From: Costus lasius
Taxonomy: Eukaryota > Streptophyta > Magnoliopsida > Zingiberales > Costaceae
NCBI GenBank assembly: GCA_027563935.2
Contig: CM050454.1
Location: 77,520,596 to 77,584,595, forward strand
Reading direction: 5' to 3'
DNA: 64,000 nt
Shown here: piece after piece, positions 44,919 to 56,320 of the stretch
Layout of the letters: each line of letters begins with the position of its first letter
How positions within the stretch are numbered: position 1 is the first letter of the stretch
Position numbers and translations under genes: made by a program
Notes under the pieces: model-generated
Database searches by the model: none
What the model was told of the DNA's origin: nothing
The model's input: the letters and a program-made list of their open reading frames with translations, nothing else

Positions 44919-46106
44919 TATTGGGAAATACCGGGGATATTTTACATTTTTTTTCATCAGACATTACAATTGCACAGCGGAATAATATCCCCGAAATATG
45001 CCAGTCCCAAAAACCCAGTGAAGATCGTCTTGCGAGGGAGTCAACACGATGAGATAGTAAGGTACCTTGAGCAAGAGGAGGACGATGTCGAGGTAGGCGC
45101 CCAAGCGTGCGCCCTCTATAGTCTCACACACACGGATGCCTCGAGTCCTCTTCTTCCACATCCGGTGCTAGCCTCGGGAAAAAGATCCAAGCTTTTCTTC
45201 ACATTCTTCTATCCTTGCGCCACCTTCAAGGATGATGCGCCAATGGAAGAGGATGAAGGAAAGAGAGACCGCCAAGTCCAAGCACTCCTTGCGCCAAGGG
45301 AAGATGGAGAGGAGGAAGAAGACTTGCGGTTGGAAGAAGACCTTACGCCACTAGACTTGCTCTCGCCCCTTTAGATGTTGCTCACGCCAATTGATTACTT
45401 CTCTAAGCCTCTCGCATATCCCTTGATATATAGAGGAATGAGGGGCGGCATGAACAAGGTGTGGGCACAACTCATGAAGGGATAAGTCGGCTAGGATGGA
45501 AGGAAGTGAGCGGCTAGGTTTTGAAGCAAGGAAAGACTCCAAGGAATTTCCATAAACCCCTAACCCTCTTCCATAAGCACCTAGGACTTACCATACAAGT
45601 CTCTAAGGCCATATGCGCCCCATCCCTTGCCATAGAAGCAAAGTTTCCATCCAAAGATGAAGGGCAACCGTTATTACCTCCCAACTACAGCGAGGTGTTA
45701 GGTTGTATCAAAGCATGTCCCTAACCATATAGAATGGTCAATGACCTCAAGTCAAGGGATCAATGCATCTCCTGTCACTTGTGAGGATTACTCATGACAC
45801 CAAGTCATAGCCTCACAGCAGGTTGGTCCAGTATATCTACCATTGATATACTCATATGTCTGCGTTAGCACCTTGTGCCTAACCAGCCCATATTCCAGTC
45901 TCTAACGTACCATAGCTATCTCATATCCACTAAGGTACATTGACTGGGGACAACCATTTGAGCACATATCTAATCTGTCTCCAGGGACACAATCGTAGAT
46001 ATAAACAAACAATGATAACGACAATGCCAGAATGATATAAGAAATATCAATATCAAGTAGTACAGAAGATGGACCAAAACTAGGTTCTAGGGCATAGACA
46101 CCAACA
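44919..46106 (-). repeat. LTR-B copy with an internal deletion
   Basis: Starts TATTGGGAAAT (a mutated TG) and ends ACACCAACA. Compared with the 1,968-bp LTR of element 3, about 0.7 kb is missing at about 45660, which removes the palindrome and hairpin core. The next bases, TTAGC, would be the target duplication, with its partner lost. The 134-codon frame at 44970-45374 is an LTR frame with no domain. Confidence 0.8.
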
Positions 46107-46710
46107 TTAGCAACTTTTTGAGCAAGCGTCGATGATGAAAACGTGCACATGAACGTGCTCTGCAATCGCGCACACATGGGCTCCTCGAGTCCTCTCAAAC
46201 CTCGACGCTTGGTTCTAGACTTGGAAGGTGAGATTCATGCCTTGGAGTCCTTGCTTGTTGCTTGCGCCAATCACCCTTGTGCTTGCACCAACAAGCTGTC
46301 CCCTATGGCCAGAAGGAGTGGGCAGCACTCCTACTTGCACCAATAGGTGATGAGGAAGAAGGGAGGTTGCGCCAAGGAGAGGTGAAGCCTCTACAACTTG
46401 CGCAAGGCCTTCTTCAACCTAGTTGCCCTCTTCTTGCAATTTGCACCAATCACAAAGTAGAACAAAGGTGGCGGCTCTTGCAAGAGGAGGCGGCTAGGAT
46501 TCTAGAAAGGAGCGGCTAGGGCTTCAAGAGATGTCACTTTTGCATGGGCTTATGCCCTCTTTATATAAAGATTTGAGGCGGGTCCAGTCACTTAAGTTAC
46601 GAATATAAATATTCATTTTATTCTCTTAAGTTACGGGTGGCCTTCACAACTAAAGTTAAGAATATAAATATTTGTTTTAATCACTTAAGTTGCAAGCGGC
46701 CCCCATAAAT
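46107..46710 (-). repeat. LTR-C copy two, part one
   Basis: The sequence resembles the 5' part of LTR-B ('gatgatg', 'gcgcacacatggg', 'cttgcgcc' blocks) but is diverged. It holds a palindromic TATA-like CTTTATATAAAG at 46559-46570. It is cut at 46710 by a solo LTR and resumes at 48176. Confidence 0.65.
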
Positions 46711-48175
46711 TGATAGGAGTTCCGCAAGTGCACGGATTTATCGAAGTAATAAAAAGATTATTATTCCCAACGAGGACTACGTAGTTAAGTACTGACTTCT
46801 CGACATGTTTGAATCTAAGCAAACCAAGTATGCTATGGTGATGAACTTCTAAGTACGAACAATTCAAAAGCAGCTTTTCGAGGGTTCAAGTTCTAAGAGA
46901 ATCGGGATTTCTGGGTTTCACCACACTGACTATTATGAATCGTATAAAGATTACTCAATCAATAGAAAATATCTATCATGAAAGGAACTTTTCCTAATGT
47001 ACATATTACCTCCTCTTGGAACGTAATATGGTGTTTAGTTAAGTTAACTCCCTACTCTCATGACAGTTAACCTAACTAAACCCATTAAGTTCTATGGAAA
47101 GCTGTTAAATCCTTCAGACGAATCCAACCTACTCTCGTGATTGGATTCGAAGGTTCAACTGAAATAGATCGGACGTTGCGATTCAACTCTCAGTCCTTCT
47201 CGCAACGTCTAAGACGCAAGTATACGTGGCCAAGGTATATTACGAAATAAATGCAATCGTAGTCAAATCACGATAATAATTTGGTATAAAAAGAGTATGA
47301 GTAAAGATTAATTCATAAAAGTCAGCGGGCTAAGCCCTAAATCCCGAAACAATGATCTACTCACTCATGTTCTTAAGGAAATACATGTTAAAGTGATGAA
47401 TAAGTATAGATCTAGTAGAAAAATCGCAAGAATTCACTAAGACAACAATAAAAATCGCTTCCCCTCGATCTAGAGATGAAGAAGAGTCGATCAATCATCG
47501 CTTTTCTGTGAAATCTCGTCGGAATTTAGCTCAAAAATCCACTTTCGCCCTTGTCGCCGCCGCCGCTTGTGTTAGTCTGAAAAAGCTCCCCTTTTCCTTG
47601 AAAAATCCCATCTTTTATAGTTAGGCCAGTTTGGAACCCATCAAGGAATGGTTCTGCAAGGTTTGGTTTCAATCCGGTTAGAATCGGTGGAGAATCGAAT
47701 GAAAACCTCGTCGGGCGGACATTTTTACGGTCCATAACATGTTCACGGCCACGGCCGTGATTCTTTCTGTATGTATATCACTTATGTCACAGAAATATTC
47801 ACAGCCTATAACGGATTTATGGCTTCACCCGTGAAAGTTTTCGTGCATATCTATACTTAGCCATTTTTCGGCCCATCGTTCGAACTCGAAATTACGGCCG
47901 ACCCAGAATTACAGCCAAGGTTGTAATTCTTGTATTCTTCACTATTTCAACTCCAAATTCGACGTGTAAGCTCATGATCTCCTCAAGAATCATGCTTTGG
48001 CTTCAAAACTCATGAAATCCTTCATTTTTGGGTGATTTTACCTATATTTTCATAAAAACCAAGAAAAGTGAAGATTCTGTGCAAAGTAAAAATACCGAAA
48101 TAAGCATAAAATCATGCAAATAAGCCCAAAATATGATCTAAAATATAGGCAAAAATGTGGTGTAAATACAACGCA
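46711..48175 (-). repeat. Solo LTR-E1, noncoding
   Basis: Plus-strand borders are TGATAGGAGTT and AATACAACGCA. On the minus strand it starts TGCGTTGTATTTACACC. The block 'cgcaagtgcacggat' recurs at 50101 in LTR-E2. It has repeated CACGGCCGTG-like motifs near 47745-47930. No clear target duplication flanks it, and no primer site or polypurine tract is attached, so I call it a decayed solo LTR of a Gypsy-type or noncoding element. Confidence 0.6.
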
Positions 48176-49183
48176 TCGCCCCACAACTTAAGCTGCGAAT
48201 AAAATGAGTATAAATATTCATTTTAGCGCTAAAGTCGCGGGCCCCTCATGTTACGTTTATTTAAGTTGTAAAAGCCTCCGAATAATTCCGGAGCTAAAAT
48301 ACTCAACTAGACCCAGTCTATCGAGGTCACCCCAAAGTTCAACTAGGGTCAAAATGCAACCAATCTCCATATGATCATCCCAGTCTCATCAGACACATCC
48401 GAGATGCATCAGACTCAGAAATAGATCCGAATCAACCACATGATTCGATCTAAGCTATCTGATTGGTGTGAGGTCTCGAGTGTCTAGGTGTATGACCCTA
48501 TAGGTTCTTCAGACGTTTGTGCCCATATTGGACAAGTGTGTCACACTTATTTATCCCAATCAAATGGTCATTACTAAATCAGGTTCTCACCTAGGTATGA
48601 TCATAAACTTTTAGTCATACAACCATATAGGGGCGCTATGGACATCAAGCTTCCTCGCAAGGAAGGGGCAAATCTTCTTTTGGCTCATTTAATCTCTCCT
48701 ATGACATATGATATACCTAATGACAACCGTTATGACTCCCCTGCTATGGCCAAGTGTTAGGTTATATCAAAGTGCATCACTCACCACATAGAGATGCCAA
48801 TATTCTCAAGTCTAGGACAAACATACCTCTTTCACTGTGATATTCATCTTGTGACATCAAGATGAATCCTCATGGTGGGTCGGTCTAGTATATCTTCTTT
48901 GATATACCCATATATCTGCGTTAGCAACCCGCGCTCAACCAGTACATATACTAGTCTCAAATGTATCATAATTGTCCCATATCCACTATGGTACTTGACT
49001 AGGTAGAAAAAATAGAGACTAGATAAAATCTATTTCTAGGCACATTATTTATGTCATTGTACATATGTGGCAGATGTACAAAATGCACAACAACGACCAT
49101 GCCATGATATGTTATCTATCAAACATAGATGTGAGACACATCACCCTAGACCAATCATAGGTCCTAGGGCATCAACACTAACA
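48176..49183 (-). repeat. LTR-C copy two, part two
   Basis: Continues LTR-C to the border AACACTAACA at 49183. Includes the variant palindrome TATGATCATA at 48596-48605 and the block 'cctagggcat'. A polypurine-like tract follows, so this is the 3' LTR of a minus-strand Copia element. Confidence 0.72.
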
Positions 49184-50078
49184 ATCTCCCACTAGCCCTA
49201 GGACTATGCAATTGAGCAAACTTAATGCTATATCCTAAGCATGACATGCCACGCTTTTACTGCACTAGAGCATCGCTCAATGTGCCTACCACGACTGAAT
49301 CAGTGTCAAAATCTGCTATGTCTTTTTCACCTCTGTCCCTAAGACAAGGTATAAATTTTTGAGCATGCTTGTTTCAATCTTAGTTCTCAATCATGTGTTT
49401 GTTGCTCCAATGTACTTACTCCATGTGAAGTTTAGTGAAGAACTCCTACAATCTAAACTGCTTCCCAAAATCATCAACATAATCTCCTTTTGGTAGTCTA
49501 CATTGAAGCTCCCTCAACTTCCAATAGTACCTCAATAGTCGGACTATGACTATGGTCTGACTAGAACAGGCTGCCAAGTGTAAACACTGAGCTTTTGCTG
49601 TCATATCTAACCAAGTACCACTTCTTAGTTCTTTTCAGACCCTAAGAGTGTTCTTCTCTCCTCATCCAATGCAATGCACCTAGATTGGACCTGGTATCAT
49701 TTGGTTATGCCCATGGCATATGCAACATCTAGTCTAATACACACTATCAAATGTATGATCAATCATAATGCCACAACATCAATGACTCAACTCGTGAGGC
49801 CACGCCTACTTAGAAGATAAAATCTCTCCAATATCGATGTATGTAATCCGACTGAGGGTCTAGGAGTTTCTTGGACCTTGTCCTTGAAAATCCTCTCCTA
49901 AACCATAGGTGGTCTCCCTTAGGCCACTCATCATGAAACACTTCCCAACTGTCTCTTGACCTAGTGAAGAATCGGGATGTCATTTCTGATGATTAGTATA
50001 TCCTCAGATATACAAGACTAGAGAAGTCTTCAAGCTCCCACAGAACTTAGGTACTATAAGATGAAGATTCTTTGTATA
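49184..50078 (-). pseudogene. Decayed Copia pol tail
   Basis: No open frame survives, but the order of blocks matches the end of element 3 pol read backwards: polypurine tract, RNase H region, the linker near 49850-49930 with a match to 'ctaggagtttcttgga', and the YVDD region near 49990-50020. It is cut there by LTR-E2. Many substitutions and indels show it is old. Confidence 0.6.
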
Positions 50079-51983
50079 AGTTAGGAGTTACTATTGTGTT
50101 CGCAAGTGCACGGATTCTCGAAGTAATAAATAAGATATTGAACCTAGTACTGAATAATTAATTTCTTACTAACTAGGCAACCGAAAATATGAAAGTAAAC
50201 TATCGAAGGCTACACAAAGATAGCTGAGAGAGAAACTAGGACTAGGGTTTCATCCACCTTAATTTCCATGACTAGATATGAATAGATATTCGTCAATCAA
50301 ATTTTATCATGATAATGATATAATTTACTTTATAAAGAAATCATCTCACTTTCGCGCAGACAATTTACAATAAACCCATCCTCACTTTCATGCTCGATCT
50401 ATTCAATGCTGAAGATAAGTAAATCATTGATAAAGAAATCAATGATCACTTTCATGCATCTAAACTCTAAATCAATCATCTCAAGTAAAAACTACATACT
50501 TTCATACTATAATTTTCACAAGCATTACTTAAGGTTCTCCAACAATCCTATGCTTGATTTCTCACAGTATTATCATGTTTATCACATTAACTTGATACTA
50601 GATTCAGATTATTAACATGGCATTATACTTCTAAAATTGAGAAATAAGAACAAACCTAATTTCTTACGATGAGTTCCTAACTTTCAATTTTAGGGTTCCA
50701 AGTTCTAAGCGAATCACCTTTCGGTCCATATCGCAAAAACTCTAAAACATGCTAACAATATGAATCTACAGAGAATTAAAGGCAATCATCACATAAGTAG
50801 AATTATCATTGTAAAATCGTCATGACGAAAGTAAAATAATCTAGTTATTAAGAAATTGAGGGGAATTACTCCCTCATGTCCCAAAAAGAGTTTAAGCTAT
50901 CATAGTTGAAGAATTACAGTAATCCATAGTATCAGAGGATCAGAAATCGAAGAGAAAGGGGAAAACAACTTTACAACACTCCTGTAATAGAAATTACAAT
51001 CATAATTTCGGCGATGAACAGTGTCAACGATGAGTGTTCCATTGATTTATCATCCGATCGATCTCCATTCATTCTGAAACTTTTGGGGTATCTTCTCTTC
51101 CCCTATGTGCAGCTTCCCCTCAAATTTCACGGCCGGAGATGCACTGTACCCTTCCCGGCGGTGAAACCTAGGGCGACGGTGAAGAACTCAATTTCTCTCT
51201 GAATCGTGGATAAAAATTAGGGCTTTTTTTGTGTGTCACTTCCCTTTGATCTAATGAAGATTTCCCTTTTTACGGATCTTCAATTGATAGCCTAGATCAT
51301 CCAAAATAATCCGTGCAAGAATCGGGCTACAAATAGTCCGTGAAAATCGCGAATCTGGGTTGTAATTACGGCTGTGAAAACCATTACGACAGTGCTGTAA
51401 TTTCAGCAAAAGTTCTCGGTATAGAAATCATCCGGAATTACGGTACTGTGAAATCCATTACGGTAGTACCATATTTTCATCAAATCTCTCGGGTGAAAAG
51501 TCGACTCAAAATACGGCCCGTGATTTTGGTCACGGCAGTACCATAAAATCGATGAAACTTTTTGTATGAAATTGAGCCGAGATTACGGCCCGTGAAATCC
51601 ATTATGGTAGTACCATATTTTTTGCTGAACTTTCTGTTCAAAATCATCCCAAAATACGGTAGCACTCAGAAATTATGGTAGTACCGTGGTTTGTTCTGTA
51701 GGTGCAGTGAAGCCACGGTACCGTAATTTGGTATGAAGCTCCAATTTGCGTGAAAGTTGACATGTCATCTTCTCTTGATAGTGGGAATTCATCCATGCAT
51801 CTGAATTTGCTTGAAAACGCCTAAAAATAGTGCCTTCTTACATGAAAATCATCAAAAACCAGAAAAGGTGTAGATTCTGCAATAATTGATAAAAAAAGGC
51901 ATAAAAATAAGCGAAAAAGCATGAATACGATACAAAAAAGTCTATCAAATGGCACAAATTTACTATAAATTTTGGTGTCTTCA
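50079..51983 (-). repeat. LTR-E2, 3' LTR of a noncoding element
   Basis: On the minus strand it starts TGAAGACACCAAAAT and ends near AACTCCTAACT, though the left border is uncertain by about 15 bases. From 51340 to 51730 it contains a run of inverted motifs of the type TTACGGTA with TACCGTAA. The frame 51014-51202 and others show no domain. Confidence 0.6.
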
Positions 51984-53178
51984 AACACATAAGGCTCAAA
52001 CTTTGATTGTTCTCAAGCAAAATTAAAAACTAATCAAAAGAATAGACCTTTTTTTATGTAGAATAGATTTCTAAAATACAATCGCCAATGAAGAATTTCA
52101 CCAATTGTTTCATAAAATTTCAAATAGATATACCATCATTTGAATTCAATTCTCAAGATCCACAACTTAATCAAATAAAACTTTGCAACTTGTACAATAA
52201 ATAGAATTTCAATCTCAAGATTTCATCCAGTTTCAGTTCAAAACTATCATACTTTTGTTTACAGGAATAGGATTTCCAAGATCTTTTTCCACTCATAATT
52301 TTTTAGTTCTTCCCTTTTATGCATCGTTCACATTCTCTAATTCGATTACCACCTTTTTTTTCTGGTGATGAAGTTAGAGTACACTGATCACATATCCAAT
52401 GTAATAAAACTCATATCTTTTTAGTAGGAAGAATTTTACCAAAGATAGCAGAGTTACTGTGAAATGATTTCTCTCATGGTATGTACTCACATAGATACAT
52501 GTATTTTCTCTTTGGACTTCAACTCTTAACTTAGGTACCACCGCAAATCAACACGGTGCCAAGATGAAGAGTCATTCTCTTGATTTTTTTTCTTTTTCTC
52601 TCATTTTGACTTCAACCCATGTCTTTGGTAGCACTACCAATTTTTGCGTAGTGCCAAGTAAGAGAGTCATCACTCTCTTTATTTGGATAATGGAATCTTG
52701 CTTCCCAACAAATAGCAAATAGTATGAACATCAAATAAATTAATCAATCAATATCAATTCAGAAATCATACTCATATGCTAATTTTATTTAAAAAGTAGT
52801 TTCACATTTAAATCAAATTCATCAAATAATATATCCACCCAAAATTTTATTCATCAATCAATGAAAAATTCCAAAAGCAGATATATATTAGAGAAATAAA
52901 TTAAACATAATAGGTTTAGTCCTTATCACGTTCATGAACAATTTCTCCATCAAGAAAATCATACTATCAACAAGAATTTCTTCAGAAATAAGCTAGGCCA
53001 TAAAATAATCACATCAACAAAAATATACTCATTCATGATCAAAATCATACAAATCATCATGTCATCAAATATGCACCTCCACAAGGTGCTCAAAATCAAA
53101 AATATCATCAAGTGTTATACAACCCAATCTAAATCAACATCAATATCAAAATGTTATACAACCAAATCGAATACTGTA
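51984..53178 (-). other. Noncoding internal region of the LTR-E2 element
   Basis: AT-rich sequence with poly-T tracts and two 'ttggtagc / taggtacc ... cc aa' style blocks near 52530 and 52630 that recall the noncoding bodies of large non-autonomous plant LTR elements. No gag or pol motif is found. It is cut off at about 53178 by a Copia fragment. Confidence 0.5.
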
Positions 53179-54196
53179 GCACATGGTTCAATGTATGATG
53201 AGTCATGCAACTTTACCTCCCTCATTCTGGGGGCATGCACTAGAAACAGCTTCTCTAATACTGAATAATGTTCTATCTAAGAGTATCTCAAATATTCCAT
53301 ATGAGGTATGGAGTGGGAGACGCCCTAATCTCACTTTTATCAGGATATGGGGATGTGAGGCTTATGTCAAACGTCAGGATTCTAGAAAGCTAGAACCTAG
53401 ATCTGATAAATGCGTGTTTGTGGGGTACCCTAAGGAAACTAAGGGTTACTACTTCTATCTTCCCACCGAGAACAAAGTTTTTGTTGCTCGGGGTGCTGTC
53501 TTTCTAGAGAAAGAATTTCTCATGAAAGAAGTTAGTGGGAGGAAGTTTGACTTGAATGAGGTCCAAGTGTAACCACAAGACATAGAGATAGAACCTGAGC
53601 CACCTGTACCGGTTGATGGGCAACCTGAGGCTCAGACACAGGCCCCGCATAGGTCTGGGAGGATTCGTCGTGTACCTAAAAGGTATGGGTTGCTGCCGAC
53701 CCAACACGATGGGATATTCATCATTGAGGATGAACCCAAGACTTATGAAGAGGCGGTCAGTGGACCGGACTCCGAGAGATGGCTTGACGCCATGAGATCC
53801 AAAATGGATTCCATGTCAGCTAACCAACTTTGGGATTTGGTTGAGTTACCTGATGGGGTAAAACTCATAGGGTGTAAATGGGTCTTCAAGAGGAAGACAG
53901 ACATGGATGGCAACGTAGTTACCTATAAAGGTAGACAAGTGGCTAAGGGATTTAAACAAGTCCACGGGGTGGACTATGATGAAACCTTTTTGCTAGTTGC
54001 TATATTCAAATCCATTAGTATTCTGCTTGCTATAGCTGCATATCATGATTATGAGATATGGCAGATGGATGTAAAGACAGTCTTCCTTAACGGGAAGCTA
54101 ACTGAGGATGTGTATATGACACAACCTGATGGCTTCATCCATCCTGCAGAGGCCAATAAGGTCTGCAGGCTAAAGAGATCCATTTATGGATTAAAG
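53179..54196 (+). pseudogene. Plus-strand Copia pol fragment, element-3-like
   Basis: It covers the end of integrase, the basic linker and the first half of reverse transcriptase up to the conserved 'S-I-Y-G-L-K' block. Frames 53183-53572 and 53690-54199 are in the same phase and separated by a TAA at 53570-53572 where relatives have Gln. It is closer to element 3 than to elements 1, 2 and 4 (for example 'SFWGHALETASLILNNV'). Both ends are abrupt: noncoding LTR-E2 sequence on the left and the LTR-E3 start on the right. Confidence 0.85.
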
Positions 54197-54611
54197 TGAT
54201 GACACCAAAATATATAGTATATTTTGTATCATTTTTGATATCTTTTCATGCTAGATTGAAGATCTTTTACTTGTTTTCATGATAAATTCATTGAATATTG
54301 CAAAGTCTACTTCTATTTTAGTTTTTCATGGTTTTCAGGTAAAAAGGCACTATTTCATGGAGTTTTCAAGCGAAATCAAATACATAGAAGGATTGCCATC
54401 ATCTAGAGGATATCAACCAAGAAATTTCACGCAAAATGGAGCAAGTCTGCAAATTACAGCAGTGTCGTAATCCATTTTACGGTACTGTAATTTCAGACAG
54501 TACCGTAAAATCCGAGCCCTGCCGTATTTTGAGGAGTTTGCAAACAGAAAGATTTTTGGATTTTACGGTACTGCCGTAAACAATATTACGGTACCATATT
54601 TCGGAGCGCTT
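54197..54611 (+). repeat. LTR-E3, part one
   Basis: Starts TGATGACACCAAAAT within the Copia frame and is related to the reverse complement of the LTR-E2 end. Has TTACGGTACTG/CCGTAA-type inverted motifs from 54450 to 54605. It is cut at CGCTT (54607-54611) by element 4 and resumes at 63729. Confidence 0.68.
54607..54611. repeat. Target-site duplication CGCTT, left copy
   Basis: Directly precedes element 4 and matches 63724-63728. Confidence 0.95.
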
Positions 54612-56300
54612 TGAAAGGTCCCCTAAACAAGGGGAGGGCGAAACCCTAATAGGCGCATATGAAGGTTTTGATGCAGCGGAAGGGGTTTCTAGGATCTTTG
54701 CATATCATATGATCAACATAAGACGATTTCACATATCAGAGAAGAAATCATACCGATGCCATTGTATGGATGGCGACTTGGAAGCAGAGAGTGAAGTCGC
54801 TCTCCTCCAGAGAAGACGCACACAAGATGTGATCGCCTACTCCCTTAGTGCTCCTTGTGCTAGCAAGGTTCTAAGGAGTCCTTGTCGAATGGAAGGGAAG
54901 AGAATCCTTTGCTTGGCGATTTCTTCCTTCTCCTTTTTCGTCAACCTCTTCACCACACGAGAGAGAGCTTGTTGGCGACAAGAGAGGAGGAGAAGCGAGA
55001 GAGTAGAGCGTCTTAGGCGTGAACGTGAGTGAGTGGTCACGTATGTGATCATGCTTTCTAAAAATAGAAAGCCACTTACTCACATGCGATCATGGGTTTA
55101 CCCCAATCGCAAACTCCTCTCCATTTGAACCACACGCTCACTCAATGAGCTGGTTCAATTTGGTTTGGTCCAAAGACCAATTAACCCAAGCGATATGGTC
55201 TAGATCACAATTAAACCCTAAGGTTCCAGATCTAACCGTTGATCTCTTGATGCTGCTGATCTCACTGATCTAGCATCCATTCTCTCAATCGAAGCTTACC
55301 GATCTCAAGCCCTAATCAATCAAACATGATCAGACTAGATCTCACTTACAATCAGAGACTAAATCCCTTTAAACTGAACCCAAACAATTCAGTCCATACG
55401 ATCTGACTTAAGTAAGCCATATCATCAAATTGTGCGACCCTAAGGGTTTCCTTTAAATGTCGGTAACGATAACTCACGTTATCACGATCAGTGAGGGGTA
55501 TCTAGCAACACATCACTGTCTCCCGATATAAAGAAAAGAGTCTTCCAAGACTACACCCAAACCACAGCACAAGTGTGAATCAACTCACTAGGCATACATG
55601 ATTCCTTTGCCACTGGATGTTCTTATTGGACAAGCGTGTCAAGCCTGTAGCTCCAATATGATGAGCATGATTAGATCAGATGAACATAGTCACCTGGGTA
55701 TGGCCATACACTTTCTCAATCATCTCATCCAGGGGGACCCCTTTAGAACATCACACTCCAATTAAGGAGACAGCAATCCTTTATCTATCACTAGTGCCCT
55801 AACCTGACTCAAGCTCACCATCCAAGATAGTCTATAATCATTATGTTTCAAATGATATTGAACTACCTCAAAACAATGACAATCATCATTTAGAAACACA
55901 AGTGATCTCAAGTCAGAGGAAATGTGCCACTTGTTGCAATCAAGGATTATTCACATTGTGACAAGCAATTGAATATCCTAGTAGGGTCTGTCCAGTACAT
56001 CCAATGTACCCATGAGTCTACATCTTATTCCATGCTCGAAGCATCCTATAAGATTAGAACACATATTAGTCTCAATCATATCAAGGCTGTCTCATGTTCA
56101 CCAAGATATCTCGACTAAGGACATTACAGCATGTCAGCCTAGCTGAACACCATTGAGACATTATTCAGAAGTACAATTATTGCAGCAGACAATGTAACCA
56201 ACTGAATAACAACCATTGCCTTTATAAACATAAGAGTTTATACATGATACTGTTACAATCCCAAGGCCTCAAACATTAGCCTTAAGGGCATACCCCAACA
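54612..56300 (-). repeat. 3' LTR of element 4
   Basis: It is 1,689 bp, flanked by CGCTT on the left and the polypurine tract on the right. Palindrome at 55698-55709. Confidence 0.95.
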
Positions 56301-56312
56301 ATCTCCCACTTG
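56301..56312 (-). other. Polypurine tract, element 4
   Basis: On the minus strand CAAGTGGGAGAT, abutting the LTR. Confidence 0.87.
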
Positions 56313-56320
56313 CACTTAAT

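Noticed and set aside
44970..45374. 134-codon acidic frame as a possible host gene
   Set aside because: It lies inside the LTR-B copy at 44919-46106, and the matching LTR of element 3 does not keep it open.
46559..46570. Palindromic CTTTATATAAAG as a host gene promoter
   Set aside because: No gene follows on either side. It lies in a decayed LTR and at most is an old LTR TATA box.
47526..47735. 69-codon minus-strand frame
   Set aside because: It lies within solo LTR-E1 and shows no domain or second copy.
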